Origin: Anaerococcus marasmi | GTDB taxonomy: Bacteria > Bacillota > Clostridia > Tissierellales > Peptoniphilaceae | Assembly (NCBI RefSeq): GCF_900290195.1 | Contig: NZ_OLMF01000005.1 | Coordinates: 110,567 to 174,566, forward strand | Length of the DNA: 64,000 bases | Direction: 5' to 3' | Shown: one piece after another, positions 1 to 7,846 of the stretch | How positions within the stretch are numbered: position 1 is the stretch's first letter | Layout: each line of letters begins with the position of its first letter | Position numbers and translations under genes: made by a program | Notes under the pieces: generated by a model | What the model saw: the letters and a program-made list of their open reading frames with translations, nothing else | Database searches by the model: none | Told to the model about the DNA's origin: nothing

Positions 1-815
1 TTAATATTGCTTGTAGAATACTCCTTCATCGTGTCAATTCTAGTATGGTTAAAAGAGTTTGTAAATAGTTTTACGATATGGAACCTATCAATAATGATTT
101 CTGCATTAACAAACAGTTCTTTAATTAGTGATATATAGGGACTGTACATATCAATACATACAGTCTTAACCTTATCTCTAACATACCTAGGAAAGCATAA
201 GAAGTATCTTTTTAAAAAGTATAGCTGTAGATTCTCAATAATATCAATTACCTTGTGATTATCTGAATTTAGATATATAAAACTCATAGCTCCTTTGGCA
301 TCCTTAGTTGATTTAAATTCATCGAATGATAAATGTTCAGGCAAATAAGAAAAGTCCACTTTAAATACATTATCAAGTTTAGCCATGAATCTAGAAACTG
401 TAGTTGTAGATATGTAATTATCAGCAGATATATCTTTCATAGATAGCTTTTTTGTTAAACTAGAAAGAACATGTCTTTTAACCTGATTAGAAATATTACA
501 ATACTTATCGACTATATTAGATTCAAGTAAGAAATATTTATTACAAGATTTACAGAACATCTTCTTCTTCTTTAAGTCAATTAAAACAGGATGATCACCT
601 GATCTGGAACATCTTACAGTAGATGATTTAAAGCCGTATTTAATTAAGTTATGGTTAGAGCCACAATGAGGGCAAACTTGATCAGAATATTCTAATTTAG
701 CTGTTAGAATTGTATATGTTACACCTTTAATGACTTTGTGGTATATTCCATCAGAAAAATTAAGATTTTCATCTTTGATATTTAGTAAATTTGTAATAAA
801 ATAATTGTTAGACAT
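1..815 (-). CDS. ISL3-family transposase, C-terminus cut by window edge
   Basis: Transposase of the ISL3 family; it starts at the ATG complementary to 813-815 and 271 codons are visible. The N-terminal part has the family's zinc-ribbon-like cysteine pairs (CPHC near residues 48-51, CKSC near 88-91). These are followed by the DDE-fold start, with SFDEF around residue 165 and CIDMYSPY further on, then the DRFH motif typical of the family. The third acidic catalytic residue would lie outside the window. An SD-like AAGGAG precedes the start. I see no stop or frameshift in the visible part, so the element may be intact. Confidence 0.88.
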   Translation of the reverse strand, partial: MSNNYFITNLLNIKDENLNFSDGIYHKVIKGVTYTILTAKLEYSDQVCPHCGSNHNLIKYGFKSSTVRCSRSGDHPVLIDLKKKKMFCKSCNKYFLLESNIVDKYCNISNQVKRHVLSSLTKKLSMKDISADNYISTTTVSRFMAKLDNVFKVDFSYLPEHLSFDEFKSTKDAKGAMSFIYLNSDNHKVIDIIENLQLYFLKRYFLCFPRYVRDKVKTVCIDMYSPYISLIKELFVNAEIIIDRFHIVKLFTNSFNHTRIDTMKEYSTSNI

Positions 816-949
816 ATTTAATCTCCTTTTTTTGATTGTGGTGATTTAATTATAAGGTAAATGATTAAATATGTCTTCTTTTTTTTTACAAAAAAATCGT
901 ACTGACAGAAGTATCATTTACTTCTACCAACACGATTTATTATAGACCC
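1..949 (-). mobile_element. ISL3-family insertion sequence, one end
   Basis: The left edge of the window carries one end of an ISL3-type element: its transposase runs off the edge, and the non-coding end extends to about 949. The terminal inverted repeat is probably the stretch ending in ATTTATTATAGACCC (935-949), but the other end is outside the window, so the border is inferred. A terminator and then the zinc operon promoter follow directly, so the element sits just upstream of the zinT operon without breaking it. Confidence 0.7.
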
Positions 950-956
950 TTTAAAT

Positions 957-981
957 CTCGCTTTTAAGAGCGGGATTTTTT
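957..981 (+). terminator. Rho-independent terminator between the IS and zinT
   Basis: A 7-8 bp hairpin (957-974, with two G-U pairs) is followed by a T run. It reads out on the plus strand and isolates the zinT promoter from upstream transcription, perhaps as the relic of a gene displaced by the IS. Confidence 0.6.
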
Positions 982-1016
982 ATTTGCCCATGTTCGTTAA
1001 AAAAATAATAATTAAA

Positions 1017-1035
1017 GATAATGCAAATCATTCTT
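1017..1035 (+). promoter_or_regulatory. Fur/Zur-like operator of the zinT operon
   Basis: GATAATGCAAATCATTCTT matches the classical 19-bp Fur consensus at about 15 positions. It abuts the -35 box of the zinT promoter, where a bound repressor would block RNA polymerase. Because all downstream genes are zinc-uptake genes and a Fur-family regulator is encoded at 15483-15911, Zur-type zinc repression is the likely reading. Confidence 0.55.
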
Positions 1036-1062
1036 GACAACAGATAAAATTAATGATATTAT
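1034..1062 (+). promoter_or_regulatory. Sigma-A promoter of zinT-znuACB
   Basis: TTGACA (1034-1039), a 17-bp spacer and TATTAT (1057-1062) form a near-consensus vegetative promoter about 75 bases upstream of zinT. Confidence 0.75.
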
Positions 1063-1138
1063 AAGCATGTCAGGATAAGTCTACAGATTAACAGAATGAT
1101 TTACCTACATAAAATATAAATTAAATAAGGAGATAAAT

Positions 1139-1843
1139 ATGAAAAAGAAAAATACTATAGCACTAACAGCGATTCTTTCGCTTGGTTTAATACTAGCAGC
1201 TTGTGGAAATGACAATGCTAAAGATAAGGAAGCTAATAACAAGGCACAAGTAGAAGAGAAAGCTGAGACTAAAACAGAAGATAAGTCAAGCAAAGAAAAT
1301 GATGCAGAAAATAAGGAAGAAAATACTTCTGATCAAAAGATGGATGAAGTTTCTTTAGCTGATTGGGAAGGAAAATGGAATTCAATGTCTGCTTATCTAG
1401 ATAAAAACGAGGTCCAAGAAGCCTTTACAGACCTAGCTAAGAAGGAAAACACTGATGAAGAAAGCGCCAAGAAAGCCTATGTAGAAAAAAGACACAGCGA
1501 CTTCAATGGTCTAGAGATTGAAGGAAATAAGGTTAAGTTCTACGATGAATTTCCTGATGAAGGCAAAGAGGCCACAGCAGAAGTTGAATATAAATATGTT
1601 GATAAACAGGAAGTAAAACACGGAAATCACATGCTAGAATGGGATATATTTGAAGCAGTAAGCCCAGATTCTGAGTATAAGTACCTACTTATGATGCCAA
1701 TCCACGGAGAGGAAAGTTTGACACATTTCCATATGAGATATGGTAATGATAAGGATGAACTATTAGGAGAAGAAAAATGGTTCCCAACATTTGTTAAGCC
1801 AAACACAACAGACCAACAAATTATGGATGAAATTACAGAATAG
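1139..1843 (+). CDS. zinT: ZinT-domain zinc-binding lipoprotein
   Basis: Extracytoplasmic zinc-binding lipoprotein that probably hands zinc to the ABC importer encoded next to it. A signal peptide ends in a lipobox (LAAC, lipidated Cys22). A Lys/Glu-rich linker (about 24-68) leads to a ZinT (YodA) domain from about 71 to the end, opening with LADWEGKWNSM and containing the HFH metal-binding motif near 196-198. In streptococcal AdcA the ZinT domain is fused to the C-terminus of the zinc-binding protein; here it is a separate 234-residue lipoprotein just upstream of znuA. AAGGAG precedes the ATG. It is first gene of a zinc operon under a Fur/Zur-like operator. Confidence 0.9.
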   Translation: MKKKNTIALTAILSLGLILAACGNDNAKDKEANNKAQVEEKAETKTEDKSSKENDAENKEENTSDQKMDEVSLADWEGKWNSMSAYLDKNEVQEAFTDLAKKENTDEESAKKAYVEKRHSDFNGLEIEGNKVKFYDEFPDEGKEATAEVEYKYVDKQEVKHGNHMLEWDIFEAVSPDSEYKYLLMMPIHGEESLTHFHMRYGNDKDELLGEEKWFPTFVKPNTTDQQIMDEITE

Positions 1844-1853
1844 ATTTTGTAAG

Positions 1854-1881
1854 GGGGTGGGCTTAGCTCGTCCCTTTTTTT
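1854..1881 (+). terminator. Attenuating terminator between zinT and znuA
   Basis: A 9-bp hairpin with a 3-base loop (1854-1874) is followed by seven T. It lies only 13 bases before the znuA start, so it probably lowers znuACB expression relative to zinT rather than ending the operon. Confidence 0.7.
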
Positions 1882-1893
1882 GTGAGGAGAATA

Positions 1894-3222
1894 ATGAAGA
1901 AAATAAATAAATTAATATATCTACTGATTCTTGTTTTCACTCTGACCTCTTGTAATAAAGCAGAAGAAGATAAGGATAAGCCATTAATCTATACATCCTT
2001 TTATCCGATTAATGACTTGACTAATAAAATAGCTGGAGATACGGCAAATGTTAAATCCTTTATGCCGGAGGGCAAGGAAGCCCACTTATGGGAGCCTTCA
2101 CCAAAGGATATGAAAAAGCTCGCAAAAGCAGACCTACTAGTAGTAAATGGAGCGAATATGGAGCCATGGCTTGAAAGTGTAAGGGAAAACCTACCGAATC
2201 TAGAAATATTGAAATTATCAGATTCGGTTGATCTAATCACCTACAAGGGCCAGGCTGCAGTCGGAGATTTCCAATATATGGCAAGACTAGACTTGACCGA
2301 CAAAACTCAAAAGTTCGACTTTGCCCATACCCACGAGGACATGATGAGGGTAGCCTTCATAAAAGATACCGGACTAAGAGGAGAAGACCTTGTTAAAAAG
2401 GCCAAGGAAGTAATGAATCAGAAAGGAAATCTAGTAGCTCAGAAATCTACCATAGAGGTAGAAGAGGGCAAGGTCTATGGTCTCGAGATGGGCCATGAGT
2501 CAGGAGAAATCTTCTACAAGATGCCTGAAGCAGGATCATGGATTTTCATATCAGATAGGATAAGCGAGGACCTTCTTCCATATTATCTGATGGATGAAAA
2601 TGGAAATTTACTAAAAGATGATGGCAGAGAAGAGTCTCTTATGGAAGGCTCATCATCTGGATTCGACAAGATAAGCTATGATCCTCATTCCTGGCTTTCG
2701 ATTGTAAATGCCAAAAAATATTTAAACGATATCCAGGATAAATTGATAGAAAAGTATCCGGAAAATGAAAAGATTTACAAGAAGAACAAACTAAAATATG
2801 TCGATCAACTTACAGATATAGACGCAGAATATAAGGAGAAATTTAAAGGCCTTGATCAGAGAGAATTTCTCGTAATCCATTATGCCTACCAATATCTGGC
2901 TAGAGATTTCGATTTAATCCAATATCCTCTCCAAGGACTAACAAGCCTTGAAAGTCCAAGTCTAAAGACTATAAAAAAGGCGGTAGAGTTTGCTAATAGT
3001 AAGGGAATAGACACCATATTTTATGAATACGGTAAAAACCCTAAGGAAGCCAAGGCCTTGGCCGAAGAACTAGGTGGTAAGATCAGCCCACTTGCTTCCA
3101 TGGAGTTTGTGACTAAGGAGCAAGAAGAAGAGGGAATGGATTATATTGACCTAATGAGGATGAATCTCGAAAACTTATATGATTCTATGAAAGGAGGAGC
3201 TTATGAAGGCAATAGCAATTGA
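1894..3222 (+). CDS. znuA: Zinc ABC transporter substrate-binding lipoprotein with inserted domain (ZnuA/AdcA type)
   Basis: Cluster A-I metal-binding lipoprotein delivering zinc (or manganese) to the ZnuBC-type importer downstream. Signal peptide with lipobox LTSC (Cys20). Expected metal ligands of the family are visible: His64 (KEAHLWEPSP), the DPHSW histidine near 265, the histidine in VIHYAYQYLA near 329, and the acidic residue in FYEYGKNP near 378. Between the first two, where relatives carry a flexible His-rich loop, there is instead a globular-looking insertion of about 140 residues (roughly 122-262) that I do not recognise. The ATG at 1894 is chosen over an in-frame GTG at 1882 because GAGGAG lies correctly before it. 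Its 3' end overlaps znuC by 20 bases. Confidence 0.9.
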   Translation: MKKINKLIYLLILVFTLTSCNKAEEDKDKPLIYTSFYPINDLTNKIAGDTANVKSFMPEGKEAHLWEPSPKDMKKLAKADLLVVNGANMEPWLESVRENLPNLEILKLSDSVDLITYKGQAAVGDFQYMARLDLTDKTQKFDFAHTHEDMMRVAFIKDTGLRGEDLVKKAKEVMNQKGNLVAQKSTIEVEEGKVYGLEMGHESGEIFYKMPEAGSWIFISDRISEDLLPYYLMDENGNLLKDDGREESLMEGSSSGFDKISYDPHSWLSIVNAKKYLNDIQDKLIEKYPENEKIYKKNKLKYVDQLTDIDAEYKEKFKGLDQREFLVIHYAYQYLARDFDLIQYPLQGLTSLESPSLKTIKKAVEFANSKGIDTIFYEYGKNPKEAKALAEELGGKISPLASMEFVTKEQEEEGMDYIDLMRMNLENLYDSMKGGAYEGNSN

Positions 3223-3874
3223 AGATTTAAGCTTTGCTTATAGAAAAGAAAATGTAATTAAATCTTGCAATCTAGAAGTTGAATCTGGAGAACTTGTATT
3301 AATCATAGGGGGAAATGGATCAGGAAAATCAACCCTTGTCAAGCTAATGCTAGGTGAGCTAGAGCCTGATAAGGGAAGTATAAAGATTTTGGGTAAGGAT
3401 ATTGCAAAATACAAGTCCTATAAGAAAATTGGCTACGTTCCCCAAGTCAATGTCGTAAACAAAATCGCATTTCCTATAACTTGTATGGAGCTTGTGGCCC
3501 TCAACCTATATGAAGACTTTGGCTTTATCAAAATACCTAAGAAAGTTCACTATGATAAGGCAAGGGATATACTCATCAAAATGGGCATGGAGGAATTTAT
3601 CAATACTCCAGTAAACGAACTATCTGGAGGACTTGCCCAAAGAGCAATGATTGCCAAGGCTATGATAAATATGCCAGAACTTTTAATCTTAGACGAGCCA
3701 ACTGCTGGTGTCGATAAGGAAAATAAAGAGATGTTCTTTAAGACACTAAAGAAACTACAGGAAGATCTGGGTATAACTATAGTTATGATTACCCATGAGC
3801 TTAAGGAAATGGAGGATATACAAATGACTAAGACCCAGTATAGGATGAATGAAGGGAGATTGAGTTTATGTTAG
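3203..3874 (+). CDS. znuC: Zinc ABC transporter ATP-binding protein
   Basis: Cytoplasmic ATPase of the metal importer. Walker A GGNGSGKS at residues 36-43, signature LSGGLAQR, Walker B LLILDEPTAGVD, and the switch histidine in MITHE are all present. The signature departs slightly from LSGGQ. Length (223) is normal for ZnuC/AdcC. A strong SD (AAGGAGGAG) lies inside the end of znuA, and the gene overlaps the permease by 7 bases, so translation of the three genes is probably coupled. Confidence 0.92.
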   Translation: MKAIAIEDLSFAYRKENVIKSCNLEVESGELVLIIGGNGSGKSTLVKLMLGELEPDKGSIKILGKDIAKYKSYKKIGYVPQVNVVNKIAFPITCMELVALNLYEDFGFIKIPKKVHYDKARDILIKMGMEEFINTPVNELSGGLAQRAMIAKAMINMPELLILDEPTAGVDKENKEMFFKTLKKLQEDLGITIVMITHELKEMEDIQMTKTQYRMNEGRLSLC

Positions 3875-4668
3875 AATTTGCCTTTATGAGAAAGGCCCTA
3901 CTTTCGGGATTTCTCTTATCTATAATGATTCCTCTTATAGGGATTGTAATGGTCAATAGAAAAACTTCAATGATAGGTGATGCCCTATCCCATACGGCCC
4001 TTACAGGAGTAGCCATGGGACTAATCTTAGGTTTTGATCCGCTCTTAGGATCGGCTATTGTATGTGTAATAGCTGCCTTCCTTATAGAATTTATTAGGAA
4101 AAAGCTCCCTCAATACGGGGATATGGCAACAGCTGTTATCATGAGTACAGGACTAGGAATTGCAGCGATTCTTTCAGATTTCGCTCCGGGAGGTAATTCT
4201 TTTGAATCTTATCTATTCGGTTCGATTTCATCAGTTACAAGTGCGGATGTATTAAACACTAGCCTTATTTTTATCTTGGTTCTTGCCCTATGCATAAGTA
4301 GATACTCAGCACTTTTGGCAATTTCGATAGATAATAATACAGCTAGGCTTGCAGGAGTTAAGGTAAAGATAATAGATATGATATTTACTTTCCTATCTGC
4401 TGTAACAATTGCCCTTGCGGTTAAAATTATAGGAGCCTTGATGGTTACAAGCCTAATAGTTCTTCCAGTAGCAACTAGTTTGATTATATCTAGATCTTAT
4501 AAGCAAACTTTCTTTGTAACTATAATTCTTGGAATAATATATATGATGGCAGGAATCATTCTTTCCTTTCATTTCGATATCAAACCAGGAGGAGCTATTG
4601 TAGTAAATGCAGTTATTGGAATGTTAATTTTTGCCTTGTATAAGAAAATGAGAAAAACTAAAGCATAA
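3868..4668 (+). CDS. znuB: Zinc ABC transporter permease
   Basis: Membrane permease of the ABC-3 (ZnuB/AdcB/TroC) family, 266 residues with about eight hydrophobic segments. The conserved early block GIVMVNRKTSMIGDALSHTA (about 25-44) and the late GALMVTSLIVLPVA segment are diagnostic. It closes the zinT-znuA-znuC-znuB operon and is followed directly by a terminator. Metal specificity cannot be told from the permease alone; the ZinT partner argues for zinc. Confidence 0.92.
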   Translation: MLEFAFMRKALLSGFLLSIMIPLIGIVMVNRKTSMIGDALSHTALTGVAMGLILGFDPLLGSAIVCVIAAFLIEFIRKKLPQYGDMATAVIMSTGLGIAAILSDFAPGGNSFESYLFGSISSVTSADVLNTSLIFILVLALCISRYSALLAISIDNNTARLAGVKVKIIDMIFTFLSAVTIALAVKIIGALMVTSLIVLPVATSLIISRSYKQTFFVTIILGIIYMMAGIILSFHFDIKPGGAIVVNAVIGMLIFALYKKMRKTKA

Positions 4669-4674
4669 AGACAT

Positions 4675-4706
4675 AACTAGCGGATTTATTTCTGCTAGTT
4701 TTTATT
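4675..4706 (+). terminator. Terminator of the zinT-znuACB operon
   Basis: Inverted repeat AACTAGC / GCTAGTT separated by a short AT-rich loop and followed by TTTTTATTT, just after the znuB stop. Confidence 0.8.
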
Positions 4707-4766
4707 TGTAAAAGAAATTATGGGTATAAATAGGATAAGGATTAGACTTAATATAAGGAGAATTAA

Positions 4767-6137
4767 ATGACTGATTTAAACAGAATTATTGATAGACAAA
4801 GAGAATATTTCTATGGAGGCCTCACTAAGACAGAAGACTTCAGAAGGAAAAAACTTGAAAGACTAAGAGATTTAATAGATTTATGCGAAGAAAATATCCT
4901 CCATGCCCTAGATCTAGATTTGGGAAAGGCGAATTTCGAAGCCTATGTAAGTGAAATATCCTTTGCCAAGGAAGAGATAAATTTCGCCCTAGATAATCTC
5001 AGTGATTGGATGAAACCAGTTAGAGAAAAGACTCCCCTTACTGCCATGCCTGGGAAGTCTTATAGCCTATATGAGCCTTTGGGAGTAACTCTCATCATAG
5101 CTCCATGGAATTATCCTTTCCTTCTGGCAATCGATCCTCTAATAGGAGCTATTGCTTCAGGAAATACCGTAATTCTTAAGACATCTTCTAAGACCAAGGA
5201 GACTTCTAAACTTATCAGATCTATGCTAAATGATTACTTCGAGGAAGAATTTATATATGTTGTAGATAATGATGAGGTAAGCCATAAAGAATTACTCGAA
5301 GGAAAATACGACCACATCTTCTACACTGGAGGTAAAAGTGTCGGAAAGCATATTATGAAAAAGGCCAGCGAAAACCTCACAAAAGTTACGTTAGAACTCG
5401 GTGGAAAAAGCCCTTGTATTGTAGATAGAACAGCAGATCTCGATAATGCAGCTAGGTCCATCATGTGGGGTAAGACTCTAAATGCTGGACAGACTTGTGT
5501 AGCACCAGATTATATCCTAGTTGATTTAGCTGTTAAAGAAGAGTTCATAGGAAAATTAAAAGAGGCTATGATAGACTTTTACGGCCTAGATCCTCTAACA
5601 TCCAAGGATTACGGAAGAATCATCAATGAAGACCATCTCGACAGGCTCCTAGGACTTCTCGAAGGAGAAGATATAATAGCAGGAGGCACCTACGATAGGG
5701 AAAATCTCAAGCTTATGCCTACAATTGTAGATGGAATAGACTTTGATAGCAAGCTTATGGAAGATGAAATATTCGGTCCGATTATTCCAATTTTGACCTA
5801 TGATGATATAAACCCAATCCTTTACAAGATTAAGACCATGCCAAAACCACTTGCCTTCTATCTTTTCTCAGAAGATGAGAGACTTATAGAAAAGATTATG
5901 TATAATATGGAGTTCGGTAATGGCTGTGTCAATGATTGTATAATTGAGATTGCAAGCCCTTATCTAGAATTTGGTGGAGTAGGAGAAAGCGGTATGGGAG
6001 GATATCACGGTTACAATAGCTTTGTGAATTTCTCCAACAAAAAAAGCATAATGGAAACTCCATCAAGTATGAAGCCAAATATAAAATACCCTCCTTATGA
6101 AGATGGGAAATTAAACTTTGTTAAAAAAGTGCTTTAA
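4767..6137 (+). CDS. Aldehyde dehydrogenase, class 3 type
   Basis: NAD(P)-dependent aldehyde dehydrogenase oxidising aliphatic or aromatic aldehydes to acids. At 456 residues it has the short length of the class 3 (AldH/CoxD/YwdH) group. Visible motifs: APWNYPF at 112-118 (cofactor entrance), YTGGKSVG near 186-193, general base Glu210 in LELGGKSP, and nucleophile Cys244 in GQTCVAPDY. AAGGAG precedes the start. It stands alone between terminators, so the physiological substrate cannot be inferred from its neighbours; a detoxification role is plausible. Confidence 0.9.
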   Translation: MTDLNRIIDRQREYFYGGLTKTEDFRRKKLERLRDLIDLCEENILHALDLDLGKANFEAYVSEISFAKEEINFALDNLSDWMKPVREKTPLTAMPGKSYSLYEPLGVTLIIAPWNYPFLLAIDPLIGAIASGNTVILKTSSKTKETSKLIRSMLNDYFEEEFIYVVDNDEVSHKELLEGKYDHIFYTGGKSVGKHIMKKASENLTKVTLELGGKSPCIVDRTADLDNAARSIMWGKTLNAGQTCVAPDYILVDLAVKEEFIGKLKEAMIDFYGLDPLTSKDYGRIINEDHLDRLLGLLEGEDIIAGGTYDRENLKLMPTIVDGIDFDSKLMEDEIFGPIIPILTYDDINPILYKIKTMPKPLAFYLFSEDERLIEKIMYNMEFGNGCVNDCIIEIASPYLEFGGVGESGMGGYHGYNSFVNFSNKKSIMETPSSMKPNIKYPPYEDGKLNFVKKVL

Positions 6138-6242
6138 TTACAATAATATGAGATAATATAAGCCCACTAGTCGTATGCAAAGGAAACAAATTTTTCTTAG
6201 AATACCTCTAATATGAGATATTTATCTTAATAAAATTTTTGG

Positions 6243-6275
6243 ACGAAAAAACCAGGCCTATAAAAAGGTCTGGTT
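6243..6275 (-). terminator. Terminator of the flavodiiron gene
   Basis: Inverted repeat ACCAGGCC / GGTCTGGT at 6251-6274. On the minus strand it is followed by a T run, placing it just after the flavodiiron stop codon; it may also serve the aldehyde dehydrogenase from the other side. Confidence 0.75.
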
Positions 6276-6298
6276 AATTTAATTAATTAATTACTTAT

Positions 6299-7516
6299 TT
6301 ATTTATTCTTGCTATCCATATCAGCCTTGATAGCTTTAGCAAGTTCTTCGATTTGATCAACCTGTTCCATTTTGACACCAGAGTTGATTTTTACATCTTC
6401 TCCTACATAGTCAAGTTTTGCACTAGATAGGATTTCCTTAGAAATCTCTAGACTTCTACCGCCCCAAGACCAGTTGTTTAGGAAGGATACAGACTTGTTT
6501 GTAAAGCCTGTTCCGACAAGCTCTCTTAGGAAGGCATCCATCTTGTAGTAAAGTCCTGAGTTGTAGTTGATTGGTGCAAATACTGAGTGAGAGAATCTGT
6601 GGCAGTCGCTAATTGGATAAGAAACATCCCAGTCAGCAACGTCATAAATCTTGATATTTTCTACGCCGAGTTCTGCAAGTTTGACTGCAAGGATGTCGGC
6701 TGCTTCTTCAGTATCTCCATACATTGATGCATAAACAATAACTACTCCGTCTTCTTCTGCTGTGAAGGTTGACCAGTGGTTGTATTTGTCCATGATGAAG
6801 TTGATTGATTCTTCATCCTTATATACTGGTCCGTGAAGAGGAAGGATAGTATTTATTGGAAGTCCGTCGATTTTCTTGAAGGCATTTTGAACCATCTTGC
6901 CAAACTTACCTACTATATTGATATAGTATCTTCTAGCTTGTTCTAGCCAATCACCCTTGTGGATTACCTTAGCTGCATCGATATTTCCTTCGATTACGTT
7001 AAAGGAACCAAAGGCATCTGCTGAGAAGAGGAGGCCTTCTGTTGTTTCGTAAGTCATCATAACTTCTGGCCAGTGAACCATAGGGGTGAAGACAAATTTT
7101 AGATTTCTCTTACCAAGATTTAACTCATCTCCATCTTTGACTTCGTAGTATCTGTCCTTGAACTCATCATTGTAGAATTGTTCATAAAGTTTAAATGTCT
7201 TTGCATTTCCAACAAGCTTAGCATTTGGCCACTCTCTCATACAAAAATCGATGTTTCTGCAGTGGTCTGGCTCCATGTGTTCGATTACTATATAGTCAAG
7301 GTCTTCTCCATCAAGACTTGCCTTGATATTATCTATATATCTTCTAGTGAAGGCAGCATCGACAGAGTCCATCAAAACATTTTTCTCATCTTTTATAACA
7401 TATGAGTTGTAGCAAACGCCGTTTGTTAGTTCAAACATATTTTCGAATCTGTCAATTCTTCTATCGTTAACTCCAACCCAATAGATATTGTCTAGTACTT
7501 CAATAATATTATGCAT
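6299..7516 (-). CDS. fprA: Flavodiiron protein (A-type flavoprotein)
   Basis: Cytoplasmic FMN/diiron enzyme that reduces O2 to water and/or NO to N2O, protecting anaerobes from oxidative and nitrosative stress. The N-terminal metallo-beta-lactamase-like domain (about 1-250) carries the diiron motif HMEPDH at 80-85, further ligands in PMVHWPE, SADAFG and LPLHGP, and is followed by a flavodoxin domain from about 255 (VIVYASMYGDTEEAA, FMN phosphate loop). No rubredoxin domain is attached, so an external rubredoxin or flavin reductase must donate electrons. Length (405) is typical. The SD AAAGGAG precedes the ATG. A -10-like TATAAT on the minus strand (7549-7554) lies in the divergent intergenic region shared with the acyl-CoA dehydrogenase gene. 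Confidence 0.93.
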   Translation of the reverse strand: MHNIIEVLDNIYWVGVNDRRIDRFENMFELTNGVCYNSYVIKDEKNVLMDSVDAAFTRRYIDNIKASLDGEDLDYIVIEHMEPDHCRNIDFCMREWPNAKLVGNAKTFKLYEQFYNDEFKDRYYEVKDGDELNLGKRNLKFVFTPMVHWPEVMMTYETTEGLLFSADAFGSFNVIEGNIDAAKVIHKGDWLEQARRYYINIVGKFGKMVQNAFKKIDGLPINTILPLHGPVYKDEESINFIMDKYNHWSTFTAEEDGVVIVYASMYGDTEEAADILAVKLAELGVENIKIYDVADWDVSYPISDCHRFSHSVFAPINYNSGLYYKMDAFLRELVGTGFTNKSVSFLNNWSWGGRSLEISKEILSSAKLDYVGEDVKINSGVKMEQVDQIEELAKAIKADMDSKNK

Positions 7517-7846
7517 TCTAACTCCTTTGATAATTTATTGTTAATTAAATTATACCGGATATTTAAGAAAAATAAATTATATATAAATGATTATTGTTAT
7601 CAGCAATAATCCAAAAAAAATAATATTTTATAATTTAACAAGAAAGTATGTTAGAAATAATTTATTTGGGTATATATATTATGAAAACAATTACATGAGT
7701 TTTAGGATGACACGTCTTATCTACTATGAAACTATCTAACGGATCTTACGAAAGATGAAATATAGTTTTATGATGCCTAATCTAAGGTTTTATGGATGGT
7801 AGGACGAACACTTATGTAATTTATTATGAATTTAAAAGGAGATATA
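7517..7846. other. Divergent intergenic region, fprA / acyl-CoA dehydrogenase
   Basis: 330 bases without a convincing gene. It holds a minus-strand -10 box for fprA (7549-7554) and the inverted repeat at 7589-7611. The plus-strand SD AAAGGAGAT for the dehydrogenase ends a few bases before 7847. The stretch 7690-7820 is less AT-rich than the rest and contains only short reading frames; it may be a decayed gene or a long leader. I found no convincing -35/-10 pair for the dehydrogenase. Confidence 0.5.
7589..7611. promoter_or_regulatory. 8-bp inverted repeat, candidate operator
   Basis: GATTATTG and CAATAATC are exact inverted copies separated by TTATCAG. The site lies upstream of the fprA promoter and has no T run of its own, so an operator for a dimeric regulator is more likely than a terminator. 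The regulator is unknown. Confidence 0.4.

Noticed and set aside
1851..1881. Second T-box before znuA
   Set aside because: The hairpin shares GCTCGTCC with the T-box terminator at 33163, but there is no T-box core sequence or stem I; it is an ordinary terminator.
7536..7556. Rex operator upstream of fprA
   Set aside because: TTGTTAATTAAATTATA matches only the first half of the Rex consensus.
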